Source of the DNA: Bretschneidera sinensis
Taxonomy: Eukaryota > Streptophyta > Magnoliopsida > Brassicales > Akaniaceae
Reading direction: 5' to 3'
Length of the DNA stretch: 64,000 bases
NCBI GenBank assembly: GCA_023935145.1
Contig: CM043698.1
Coordinates: 15,937,001 to 16,001,000 of the forward strand
Position numbers and translations under genes: made by a program. The notes under the pieces were generated by a model that searched no databases, had not been told where the DNA came from, and saw nothing but the letters and a program-made list of their open reading frames with translations. Of this stretch, positions 12,240 to 23,621 are shown one piece after another (within the stretch, counting starts at the first letter, position 1; each line of letters begins with the position of its first letter).

Positions 12240-15085
12240 CACTTTGGCCGCAGGGTTGTCTTCTGTGGTACATAAAAAGCACGATTTTTGTAAGCTTGAG
12301 TTTTGTGATTCTAAAAAAATTTGACTCCGTTAGTAGTCCCATTTGGGTTCTGTTTGAAAGGGGATGCAGGATTTAGGAAGAGTTCTGAATCCTCGGATTT
12401 GCAGACTGCACAAAACTATCAGCTACACAGTTGTAGATTGGGCTCCGTATATGCTTGCATGTAAACAATATCAAATTTAACAATGCTAGGAAAATAGAAA
12501 CTTTCTCCAATATTGCTATATTAAATGGTATGTTAGACAGTTATGCACATCCATATGTATGATGGAAAAATATCCAGTATTGATTCTCTTCAAATGCACT
12601 AGGAACTCCACACCAACCTCATGCACTCCAAATCTCCCCTTCACTAACCGCAGAAGGATTTTACTAGGACAGCAATCAAGTGAGACCAAAGTCTTCTTTT
12701 ACTAATAGCACCAAGGGGGTGCAACCCAAGAGCATTATTTACAAGAGAGAAACTCAACAAAACCATATTGGATTATTGCCAAAATCTATTTAAGGATAAG
12801 GGGATTAAAGTGGAGGCACAATCCTTTTAACCTAGAAAACATACTCAAAATTCAGGAGAATAGCTGGTGGAGTCTTTGCATTTCAATTGAAAGATTCATA
12901 GCATGCAAGAAAATCAAAATCCTCAGCCACAGTAAGTTAAGGAAAATAGAATAAGAATACCCATGTCATTATGTATCCATTATAAAACACTTAGGTAAAA
13001 TCCACAACGATGACAAAGGCAAAGGCATAAAGCATAACTTGAGGGAAATGTTAAAGAGAAAACAAAAGAGTGAAATTTCTATACATACTTTTGATCAAGG
13101 TCAGCCTTTTTCTTTCCACAGATCCACCTTTTATTATGCAGCCAACTTCTTGTACAGCATGTTAGCAGTCAAATCATGGAGGTTTTGGCTTCAAGCTAGA
13201 TCCTTTAAACAAGATCTCAAGCTTCAAAAGCTCCCCATGGAAATCATCAAACATGGTAGTAGGTGTTGTTCAATAAAGTTCTGTTAAGATTATCGAGGTT
13301 ATGATTCATCTGTGAAGCTTCCCAATACATTTATTCCTTACCAGTACACAATTCCGTATTTGTTTATCTGCTTTAATGGAAACTATAGAACTGAAATCCT
13401 TATATGCTTTTTCCATTCAGGTTTTGTAAGGTAGAAGGATAAAGAAAAGCTTCAAGAAAATTGTTTGACCTCATTCTAATTAAACCTACCACAAAACAAA
13501 ATGGGGAGAATATCGAAAACAACAATTTTATAATGTAACACTTTTTGATAAGTAACGTTTCTATAATAAGTACCCAAGTTAAATATAGAAAAGACCTAAG
13601 CTTTAGAACAATTTCTTAAAAAAAAAACTAACATAACAATTAGCAAAACAATGGCAATAGAGACCAGATATCTCAAGAGAATATTAGCAACAAATCCGGA
13701 ATCAAATGAAATAAATAGATTGGCTAAATTATTAGTTGTTACATGAGCTAACAAAATTTTCTGAATATACAGCTCCATAATGTAGCTACAAACTCAAAAG
13801 CCAGAGATAAGTATTAGGCATATTCCAACTACCAAGATACATGGACTGCATGAGGAATGAGAACACCAAGTTCTCTCTGTGCAGGAACCATGTATGTAAA
13901 ACTAATGGTGGGAACCATTCCCAGAAAACATAAGGAAGAGACTACGGATGGTCGAAGGAAAATAGAAAAGAAGAAGAATCAATTTAAGGATGCACTAGTA
14001 ATTTCTTTTTGATAAGTGATACAATAGTAATTTCCTAAGCCTAAAACATGCATTAAGGAAGGAATCTATGAAAATTGTACCAAATAGCTAACAGAGCTTA
14101 CTCATACAAAGTATAAGCAGAAAATCCATAGTAATCTGTCATGTGCCTATGACTCCTGACTTTCTTTTTTTAATAAATACTTATGACTTCTAACTTTCCT
14201 CAGAGAAATTCCATCAACGTGAGAAATAAAATACGGAAGTTATATAGAAAATTAAATCAAGAATCACCAAGCAGCTCGCAGCTTGCAGACCAAATCGAAA
14301 ATTGCTCAAGGTAAATCTATTACATCATGTTAAAGAAAGTGTTGCATACCATTGAGACTTTTTCCAAAACTAAACTACGCAGCCAGCATTCCGCAGCATC
14401 TTAAAACATCAACTAAGTAGCAGAATACTTTGCTCCTTTTGCAAAACGGAAATTTTCATAATATTGAAAGGCAAAAAAAGTTCCTAATGACACATTGATA
14501 GTTAGACCGCAATTACTCAATTCAATTACATGTCAAGGGAAATTTATTGCCTGACTGGTGATTGCAAATTATACGTAAAACTGCATTCAGAAGTAAGAAA
14601 GATAGTAGAATTCCACTGTCTTTTATGTAATTGAAATAATTAAATTCCAAGTGGTGACACACATGCAGAGGATAGTTGAAAGCACCATCGGCCTATTCTT
14701 CCATCCACTTCTGAAACCCATTCAATCTTATGTCGTAACTGGTAAAAGATAAATGACATGAGGTAATACTAAGATTCTTTTTCCATTAAACATATAGAGG
14801 ATAAAGTGACTACATAGTACGTTTGCGAAAAATAATATGAGTTCGAGAACTAACACTGCTTATCACTAGAATATGCAAGCTTTTAAAACGCAATGATACT
14901 CAGTTCAGAGATCAAGTCAAGAACATTTTCCTCCTCTTCCCCGTATTCTCCAATAGTTCTTGGAAAATTATATTTCCTTATGAGACTAAAAAGGTCAGTA
15001 AACAACAGAACATGCAAGCTATAAAAAATGCAATAATACCTAGATCAGGACTACAGGAGTCATATTTAAGATACACTACAAGAAC
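12240..15085. repeat. Segmental duplication, copy B (direct)
   Basis: Direct-orientation partner of 4650-7155 (landmarks given there). It is somewhat longer than copy A because of indels, for instance extra sequence around 12310-12430. It abuts the 3' end of the CAF1 gene, so it is the downstream flank of that gene. Copy A has no CAF1 coding sequence next to it. Confidence 0.8.
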
Positions 15086-15211
15086 ATAGAAGAAACCCAT
15101 AAATTACGAGGAATAAATAAACCACCAAAAAAAAAATAGAGGGCACACAGGACACCCATGTTGTAGAACAAACAGTTTTTATTTTTATGTTTATTTCATA
15201 ATTCTTTTCTT

Positions 15212-16036
15212 TCAATGAGTATTTTGTCCATTCTCAAGACCAATACCATACAAAACACCAGCATATTTCTCAGGCGAACCACTAAAGAAATTTTCTTTCA
15301 ATTTCATAAACGTACAACAAGTAAGCAAACTGTCCGAACCAGCTTGGTGACAAATACCGATCCTCTCCACATCCAACAGCTCCGCAAGCTTGTTCAACCC
15401 ACCATGAAGGCTGTTGCAAAACTTCATCAGATGCTTGATGTCATAAAGATTGGGGAAGAACACATTGATCAACTCAAAGAAGCGTTCCTGATTATCCGGA
15501 AGTTCCGTGCAAGTGAGCAACTTGAGCAAGTACCCGAAATCATACCCACTATGGAACGTGACCCAGTGAACATTCTCATTCAACACAACCCCTGATGATA
15601 TCAATAGCTCACTGAACCTAGAAGCGTCAACACCTTTTTCATTGTTCTTCTTGAAATCAATGCCACTCTCAGATAAAAGTTCTATAGAGTCATTGGCATA
15701 CACATCCTTATTGGGGTCAAACTCTCGGAAATTGAATTGCCACAAACAGAACCTATCAGTTCCACACTTGGGTAGATTCCCCTTAGCATCAGAGAATGTA
15801 AGACCCAATTGAATTAACTTCAAGATATCAACATTGGCTTTCAAAGTTTGATAATTGTACTCAAAACTGCTCTTGAAATTAGCTATCGGGCGAAGAACAA
15901 TACCGGGGAACTCAGTATCCATAGCAATGTAAGGGTATCGATCGACAATATTACGAATCAATTCAAACTCGCTCTCAAGATTATCATTCCAGACTTCCCT
16001 AATGTCAATCAAATCGCTTCTGGGCAAAATCGACAT
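15212..16036 (-). CDS. CAF1: CCR4-associated factor 1 (CAF1/POP2-type) mRNA deadenylase
   Basis: Single coding exon of 274 aa, matching plant CAF1 length (about 275). The DEDD nuclease residues are in place: Asp40 and Glu42 in AMDTEFPG, Asp166 in [12 protein letters not shown], Asp235 in [13 protein letters not shown], with His230 alongside. The NOT1-contacting scaffold of the family is preserved ([28 protein letters not shown]). CAF1 is a catalytic subunit of the cytoplasmic CCR4-NOT complex and shortens poly(A) tails. I chose the ATG at 16036 (MSILPRSD) because it matches the conserved family start; the in-frame extension upstream has no ATG. A leader intron is likely: the minus strand shows GAG/GTAAGA at 16268/16267 and an acceptor near 16068. 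Which CAF1 paralogue this is cannot be decided here. Confidence 0.95.
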   Translation of the reverse strand: MSILPRSDLIDIREVWNDNLESEFELIRNIVDRYPYIAMDTEFPGIVLRPIANFKSSFEYNYQTLKANVDILKLIQLGLTFSDAKGNLPKCGTDRFCLWQFNFREFDPNKDVYANDSIELLSESGIDFKKNNEKGVDASRFSELLISSGVVLNENVHWVTFHSGYDFGYLLKLLTCTELPDNQERFFELINVFFPNLYDIKHLMKFCNSLHGGLNKLAELLDVERIGICHQAGSDSLLTCCTFMKLKENFFSGSPEKYAGVLYGIGLENGQNTH

Positions 16037-16267
16037 TTCTTTTTGCAAAACGATACAACAGAAGTCTCTTAAACAAACAACAAAAACACACCCTCGAAAC
16101 CAAAAACTCTAGAATCTGCGAAAACGACACAACAAGGAAAGGAAAACCTAATAAGAAACAAATCCTAAATCAATATAACCAAAAACCCATGTCACGATAG
16201 AAAACAACAAAGCCTAGAATCCAATAAATGATGGAAATGAACAAGGACAAGAAGCATGAGATCTTAC

Positions 16268-16400
16268 CTCAATAATCACGAGCTGCAGATATGAGACTGG
16301 CGGTCTTCTGCGTATTGGGAAATGTTTGGATTGGGGCCGATGAAGCGGAGATCTTTTTCTCTTTCGTGGAGGTTCTTTCTCGAGAAAATTTGTAAAGTTT
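16268..16400 (-). other. Probable 5' UTR exon of CAF1
   Basis: On the minus strand this stretch ends at a strong donor (TTGAG/GTAAGATCTC) and precedes a ~200-base intron whose acceptor lies just upstream of the CAF1 ATG. The upper boundary is an estimate; no TATA box was confidently placed. Confidence 0.45.
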
Positions 16401-17413
16401 TCTAGGGAATATCTTTTTAACGGTCAACAAACGAGGGGTTTTGTTGACATTAAAAAGATGGAAGCATAGGGTTTTAACAAAGAGAGAGAAACCCTATGAA
16501 TAGACGTATGAATATATTATAAACTTATAAAAGAGAGGCCGGTAGCTCTAGCTTGTAGCCCGAGTGGGGGCATCAACAAAAATCTATAAAAGAGAGGTTT
16601 CGTTTTTTGCAGAGGAAGGAGCTTTTTAATAAAAGGGCTTCCTGTAACACGGTTACAACATGAGGCAGAGAGAGAGAGATAAGGGAGGAAGATAATTTGT
16701 TTTGTCACCTAAACAAGTGGGGCTTATAGATACGTTTTTTCTTTTTCTTTTTCCTTTTTTTATTTATTATTTCTCTCTATCTCTATCTTTTTTATATATT
16801 TTTTGGATTATATTTTCATTTTTTATTTTCAATTTTAGTCTTATTAAGTTGTATTCTTATTGTATATTACTTCATTTTGGGTTTGGATGGGGGAATGAAA
16901 TTATGAAACTAATATTGTCCTCAATTCAAATTATTTTACACAAAAAAATAATATAAAAATAACTTTTTGCCGGTAATTTGTGTAACTATACGAGAGGGTT
17001 ACTCTCCTTTCTTTATCAATTTATCTTGGCAAAAGACAATTAAATATGATATTTTTCGTTTTATTAGAATTATCAGGTTTTTAATATGTGTAATAATACA
17101 ATGAAATAACTAATAATTTGAATAAGTAACCCACGTATTAATTAGAGTTGAACTTGAAATTTTGTGATCCCATAATCTAGCTTTAGTGTTTTAGTCACTA
17201 AATCAAAATTTCATTGGTATAGTTGTGCATGTTAAGCTCATGTGATCATCTAGAAGTTATTTTTGGATATATATATTATTTTAACCTTTTGACATAAAAA
17301 TATGTTACTCTATTTTGTATTAAGGATTATTTACATAAAGGATCAAGGATAAGAAAACAACTATCTCCCTCTATTTTATGTAGAGCATAGACCCAAAAAG
17401 AGAAGGTTACCTT
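16401..17413. other. CAF1 upstream region and spacer
   Basis: Includes pyrimidine-rich runs near 16735-16800 and otherwise AT-rich non-coding DNA. No gene supported. Confidence 0.4.
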
Positions 17414-17687
17414 GGGCATGTTTGGAAGCTCTTTCCAAAAACAGTTTTCAGTTTTCAAAAACTAAAAGTAGTTTTCAAAAACCCAAAAACATGTTGGAAT
17501 CTCATTTTCAGAAGTAATTTTCTAAAACTCTTTTCAAAAACTGTTTTATGAAAACCCTCAATTGGTGTTTTCTAATATAATTTTCGAAAAACACCACTAA
17601 AATAAGTATTCTCTTCTCTGTTTAATTTTTCCTCTTCTAAACACACAGATCGCATATCTTCTTCCCTCTCTCTGTCACCGTAGTCAT

Positions 17688-17810
17688 CATTTGTCCTCCT
17701 CTCTGGTATGACCCGTCGTCGTCTCGCGACTTCTTCCTCTCCTTCCTCTCTATCTCACGGTCATGGCCATGACTCATTCGTCCTCCTCTCTGGTAGGACC
17801 TGGCGTCGTC
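17688..17810 (+). repeat. GC-rich direct repeat inside the 3.4 kb element
   Basis: Two copies of a ~35-base unit (CATTTGTCCTCCTCTCTGGT at 17688 and CATTCGTCCTCCTCTCTGGT at 17774, each followed by CGTCGTC) lie 86 bases apart. The patch is GC-richer than its surroundings and is followed by GGTAAGTT near 17836, a good donor site. It looks like a transcribed leader exon of the element or of another captured sequence; no protein is recognised. Confidence 0.5.
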
Positions 17811-18752
17811 ACTCTTGAAGACCGTGACTTCTATGGTAAGTTTTATTTTCGTTCAATCTCTTATTTCATCTCTGTTTTTTATAGTTTCTTTCTTCCTTAA
17901 ATTATGCATCTATCCCAAATTGATTTCATATTTTTTTCATCTAAAATTTTTCCTATATCGTTTTTTTCTTTTGGTTTGGCTCTCAGCAAAAAGAGGTTTT
18001 TTTTGTACATCTCCGGCAACCCAGATGCCTTTTGCTTGCGCCACCATTTTCGAGTTTAGCTCATGTAAATTTTGCTCTCAAGTATAATTTTGGATTTAGG
18101 AATTTGTGGTTTACGACTTCTAGATTTTTACTATGTTTCTAATTGAATTTAAGGAAAATAGATTAATTTGAACATTTGTTCATTTTCTCTTGCAGATTGG
18201 ACATCTGAGAGTTGTTTTTCACTATTTTAGGTTATGATTTAGGCATATTGGATTTGGTTTGCTGGGTTCCTACTGTTTCCACTTTATGTAGTATTAAGAT
18301 TTTGATTCTTAATTTTAGTTGTTACTTTTCCATGTTGGAAGTATTTTTCTTCAAGAATATTTATGTAGTGTTAGTGTAATGTTCCTTTCTTTTTTCCTTC
18401 ACATATAATCCTTAGCCTTTTAAAACTTTCTTTTCATTGAAACTTGTTGCACTGTGATTTGTTGTTATACTGGGTGTAAGTAGAGGTTATAGCAGTTTTT
18501 TTTTCTGGGGGATAGCAATTAATCAAGCTCTGAACAAAAAATTGATGCACTATGATTTGCTTTTACACTAGGTGTAAGTAAAGGTTATAACATAAATTTG
18601 GCATCAGCACTTAAACAATGGTCAATGGGTTAGCTTGCTTAATTAATCACGAAGCCACACACTTGTACACATACAATGATCAATGGGTGCTTGCAATGTA
18701 AATGATAGTAATAGAATATCATAAATGCCAATCTTCTTAGTTGCCATGTATA

Positions 18753-19392
18753 TTAAAGGTCTTCTTTATGATCATTAATGGATGTAAAGTAGTACTTCTC
18801 ATAGGGACGATCAACTTTATGGATTGAAACTGAAGTGGGTGTTAATGGGTTGTTTTGGGTATTGACAGAATTAGGGCATTGGGGAATTGGGGCTAGATCA
18901 GATGATGAAGTGGGTACTTTTAGGGGTGAAAGAGTAGTTGAATTAGGGTTTTTAGGTGCTAGGCTTTTAGTTAATGAAGTAAGTATTTGCGTTGGAGGAT
19001 AAGAAGTGGAATTTTGATTGCTTATGGTAGATGATGATTTGGGTAATTCACCTTTTTCTAAATTGGTTGTTGGCATGACAAGAAGTACTAGGGCTAGAAT
19101 ATTGGGATAGAACTAAAGAAAATGAACTTTGAGGACTATAACTTACAAGATCTTTATGATCACTTCTTCCTTCAAATGAACTACTTGATGATGTGAATTT
19201 CTTTAAAAAGTTGATTATTGTAGGTTGTCTATCACCTGCAATGGCTTGTTTATGTCCTTTAATCTCAAGTTTCTTGTTTATCCTATCAATCTCTTGCTTC
19301 TTCCAAGCTTCTTCTCTTGCATCATTCTCTTCATCTCTCTTCACCATATTTATGCCATATTTGATCTTCACTATTTTAATGGAAATGTACAT
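18753..19392 (-). pseudogene. Trihelix (GT-2/GTL-like) transcription factor gene fragment
   Basis: From about 19347 downward the minus strand reads MVKRDEEN, REEAWKKQEIDRINKKLEI, then HKQAIAGDRQPTIINFLKKF. This is the conserved central segment between the two trihelix DNA-binding domains of GT-2-type factors. A Ser/Pro/Thr/Asn-rich linker follows, in a different frame after a shift near 19060-19080, ending in NDHKEDL and a stop at 18753-18755. In intact family members the second trihelix domain (GKRWPRDE-type sequence) comes next; here it is replaced by a stop and unrelated DNA. The N-terminal trihelix domain is also missing. The fragment lies inside the element at 17414-20810, so it was probably captured by it. 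It cannot encode a DNA-binding protein. Confidence 0.78.
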
Positions 19393-20810
19393 GGTTTATA
19401 TGATCTTATAATTTTTCTCATAACTGAATTATAGTTTAGTAATGGTACTTTGGAACAAACTGTTATTATTTCTATCTAGTTCTACTATGTGTACACATAC
19501 ATACACGTGTAAGAAGATCTTTGGAGGATTTTTCTTATTTGGATTTGCTTACGCTGAGTGATTTTTTCATTCTACACTTCATTTAGGCTCATGAACTTTT
19601 TATGTACTATATCTGCTAATTAATCATGTCACCTTGTAAATCCACTTATTGATTTCACGACCAGACTACACAATATATTTATGCATTGACCTTAAATATA
19701 TTTTGTGTAATTACCTCAATTAATTCCATATATGTTGCAGACAATTAACTAGAGAAGTTGCATACTATTAATTAGTTAATGTTTTATAGCCAAGAATTAG
19801 GCATTTTAATGAGACATTTGAAAATAAGAGTTTCTATTATATTATGTTACCTTTTTTCTTTTAGTTTTGAATGGTAACTAGCATAGAAATCTAAAATCTT
19901 ATGTTCATTATTTTATATTTAGGTCATGCTCATTATTTGATTTTTCGTCAATTTTAGTTGCATGCTAGTAGAACAAATGATAAGTGGTAAATGTATTTCA
20001 CATTTTTATATATTATTTGATTTATAGGGTGTGAAGAATGTAAACTAACCAAATTGGACAGTTGAGATGAAATGAGCATAGGAAGATCTCTTCATTATTG
20101 GCTCTCACCAGATCTAGGTGGAACTAGGAGACTAGTATGGTTGGAGTTCCAAGAGGAAATTTTGGCAAAGATTTTCTTTTAATCCATTACCCTTTTGCAA
20201 AAAGAATTTTGGGTCGCTCATTCTCATTTGATCAAATTCTCAAAGTTGTATTTGCTCTATGATTATTGCTATCTTAAAGTTGTCATCAACTATCTTACTT
20301 TAAACAATGAAAGTTTGTCATGTTTTACATATTGAATTATTTTGCAAGAAGAATGATGGGTTGGTTATTCACATTTTATCAAATTGTGAAAGTTGTGTTG
20401 TATTTCTTTTGTTTTTTTTATTTTTTAGAATTTATTTAATAGACAAACATACGTGATATGGCGGGAGGGAAGGGTTTGGGCATGTTTGATATATGTATAT
20501 AAAAAATATTAAAATTTTAAAAATAAAATAATATTAATTATTTTCAAGTATTTAGTGTTTGCTAGAAAAATATATTTAATAAATATAAGAAATAAAATTA
20601 ATATAGATTTCAAATTTAAACTCAAAACTGAAAAACAATTTTTTTATTTTCAAAATAAGATTATCCAAATAACATTTATCTGTTTTCTGATTTGGAAACA
20701 GTTTTCGAGTTATAGTTATCCAAACTTTTTTTCTTCTGAAAGCATCATAAAACTATTTTCATTTTTCATTTCCAAAAACTGAAAACAGGAAGCTGCCACC
20801 CAAACATACC

Positions 20811-21227
20811 ATAATTTTCTTAATAACCATTTTCCAGTTTATGATTTTTCTCAAAAAAATGTTTTTTTTTATTGGCATAGCTTTTAATTTTTGAAAACAG
20901 AAAACATTTTAAAACACTACGAAATGGTATCTTAGCAACCTCTTGTGAACCCAAAAAAAGGTCTAAGTGGTTTCTTCAATTTTCCAGAAAAAAAAGAAAA
21001 GGAAGAAAGATGGTGGCTTCTTCAAGTGCCCAATGAATTGGTTGTTATTTGTTATTTGTTTTTTTGTTAATAGGTCTCTCCTTAAATATAAAAGCACTAA
21101 TTGAACCGGGTTAGTTTGTGTAATTTTAGTTTTAACAGGATTTATAACGAAGTGATTATAATATAAACAGAAGAGGCGTTTCTAACTATACAATATATAA
21201 TGGAGTTCAGTCCACTGGCAACGTGAA
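20811..21227. other. Spacer between element and tRNA
   Basis: AT-rich; nothing supported. Confidence 0.35.
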
Positions 21228-21300
21228 GCTTTCATAGCTCAGTTGGTTAGAGCACCCGTTTAGTAAGCGGGAGGTCTTGAGTTCGACTATCAATGAAAGC
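21228..21300 (+). tRNA. tRNA-Thr (anticodon AGT)
   Basis: 73 nt. The acceptor stem GCTTTCA pairs with TGAAAGC. The D arm contains TAGCTCAGTTGGTTAGAGCA. The anticodon stem CCCGT/GCGGG encloses the loop TTAGTAA (anticodon AGT, Thr). No intron and no encoded CCA. A T-run at 21303-21306 and another near 21316 can serve as Pol III terminators. One oddity: the T stem is TTGAG/ATCAA, so the normally invariant G53-C61 pair is G-A. The internal B box is altered in the same place. The gene may be weakened or non-functional, but the rest of the cloverleaf is intact. Confidence 0.92.
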
Positions 21301-23560
21301 ATATTTTCCAAAATCTTTTTGTTGTTCTCTCTCTCTTTTGGATTACCTTTCCGGTTGATTTTGTGCCCCAAATTCTTCATTTTCTCTCAAATTCAACAAA
21401 GATAATCTTCCATTTTGTAAATTGCAAGATTAAAAATATTATTCTTATTTGCAACAATGCTAATGATCATATTGTTGTTTGCTCTTGGTATGCTGCAACT
21501 CAAAAGTTCAATCATTTTCATTTAAGATTTGAGCCGATAAATCCATTATTACTCTGTACTTTTTCCGATCATGTAGAAATGTGAGAAAAAAAAAAAGTGA
21601 GAAAAAATATTAATTTTTTTTTTTGTTATATGGATAGAGAAGATGAAAGCGAATGCAAACAAAAAAAAAATCTTTACTCTCAAATCTTTCCAATTTGAAA
21701 GTATTACTATTTATGCATTTTAAGGTAAAAAAATCAATCTTCTCCCTCCTATTTTCATCTACCAAACCATATAATAAGATTTTCAGTCTTATACCAATCA
21801 TAGCCTAACAAACATCCGATGTGTTCTCAATACCCAACGCAGTAAACAGACCACTGTATAGAAAGCAACTGAAAATACCATGCATCAAAGAGAATCATGG
21901 CATTATACAAACTAATCGTAAAAACTACAATGACTTCCACGCAAGCTCCACCGCTACACGATATTTTGATTCTATTGTACAATCAACAAGGTAACGCGCT
22001 GCAAACTGCAAAGAGATGAAAAAACTAAAGATGGCTTCAAGAGCAATTGCAGACAAACAATGAGTAATTATCTAGCAACTAATTAGATCATTATCCATGT
22101 CTTGCTACAAACAATAAAAAAGAATTCACTATAGCCAGTTTCCAAACATTAAGACTTTTAACAAGATATATGAACTTTGCAACTAAGAACATATATAGAA
22201 AGGGTTGCTTCGTACACAACATGGCAGGTGGTGCATCATGTACACCTCCAACTCCTAAGTGAACAGATGCGCACTTCCAGACCTCGAACCAGCACGACTA
22301 GCAATCATGATGAACCTAATATCCATTTCAATGAGCATATGCCCATTTGTAGTTATTTAGTTGTACAACCCAGTAAAAGTGACTGGTGGGAGAATGAATA
22401 ATTCCACCTTCAACAAGGAGTTTCCGAAATAAGATTTTTAACTATGGTAAAGCATAGAACTTAAGAAATATAAAGACAAAGGTACACCGAATGCAGATGA
22501 AAAGTATATGCTAAATGATCAAGTATATACACCTCTACTTTGCAAAAGAATCAAGGGCTAGGTAAAACCTAAGGTGCTTATCATACGAGTCAGTAGAGAT
22601 AACAGTGAGAGATGGAGAGGAAAATAATAGTAGCCTGTAACAATATTCTTCTTTTTTTTTTTGGGGGGGGGGGGGGTAGGGGAGAGGAGAGAGAGAGAGA
22701 GAAGTCTGAGATGACATGCTTCAAGTGGTGTCTAACATTCTGGATCATGGTTTTGTCACCCTACAGTAATTCCCCTAGGCTGTCATATTACTTCAACTTT
22801 AAATTCTTTTGGATTCTAAAATGACCATAAATTTGATAGAGGCATATTTATCTCTCTGAAATCTCATTGATTGGGACTCTCGTCAGTTTGGGAGAAAAGG
22901 AAACCCCGGCCACGTAACAAAATATGCCATTAAGTGTGCACGGTACAGCATCCAGTGGCCGCCATAGCTTATGGGGCAGAAAACACTAAAATGAGTTTGC
23001 CATCACCCAGGAAAAGTGCCCTAGCATTGCCAGTCAAGTATCAAGCTAAATTATGCACAGCATGAGATTATGAATGAATATAGTAAATGCCAACCAACTA
23101 AAACAACATTTTCAATGTGCATGTGACAAGAAAACAGACAATATTTACCTTCCAATACTCGCAATTACCTTGTAATGAAGAATATAAAATTCATCTGACA
23201 CATCAATGTAAAATATAACAAACTACTCTCAAGAATTCAGGATAATTCCAAATTAATGACCATTTTCATCTACTTTGACGAATCTTCATAGCAGAACTTT
23301 AATCTCAAGGCAACGTTCATTTTCCAACAGAAAGAACAATGATCAGGAAAATTTATGCAAAACAATGAACTCTAATGAAAAACTAAGTAGAGATATAGTG
23401 TACCATACAAATTAAGTAAAACACATGTTTTACAACGATTGACAACTACCAAAAATCATACTTTACCTAGCATATTATTTGACATCAATGTTAAGTTGTA
23501 AAAGGCTTGAAACATCAATAGATCCATTCATAATCAACTGTAAATTACAAGTGAACTAAG
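21301..23560. other. Spacer between tRNA and RTF2
   Basis: No gene is supported. It holds a low-complexity patch at about 22649-22703 (poly-T, then a 14-base G run, then (GA)n). The part next to 23560 is presumably the 3' UTR of RTF2. The stretch 22860-23040 is less AT-rich but shows no recognisable reading frame. Confidence 0.4.
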
Positions 23561-23621
23561 AAATACATGAGAACATCACCCCACAGCGGATGTCACTAGG
23601 CCACCACACACCTTCAAGCAA

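Larger units (their letters stand above)
17414..20810. mobile_element. 3.4 kb transposon-like element carrying a trihelix gene fragment
   Basis: The left end (GGCATGTTTGGAAGCT, then CAGTTTTCAGTTTTCAAAAA) and right end (AAGCTGCCACCCAAACATACC, preceded by CCAAAAACTGAAAACAG) are imperfect inverted repeats. The first ~200 bases (to about 17620) match the reverse complement of the right half of the 534-bp element at 30182-30715. The last ~320 bases (from about 20493) match the reverse complement of its left half, including the TATAAAAAATATTAAAATTTT block. The ~2.87 kb between these halves is therefore extra internal sequence relative to the short element. It includes a GC-rich exon-like patch (17640-17830) and a fragment of a trihelix gene on the minus strand. 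No clear target-site duplication. Confidence 0.7.

Noticed and set aside
15215..15595. Open frame of 126 codons on + opposite CAF1
   Set aside because: Antisense shadow of the CAF1 gene; CAF1 has its full catalytic set on the minus strand.
22177..22401. 74-codon frame on + between the tRNA and RTF2
   Set aside because: No motif, no splice or promoter context, and composition like surrounding non-coding DNA.
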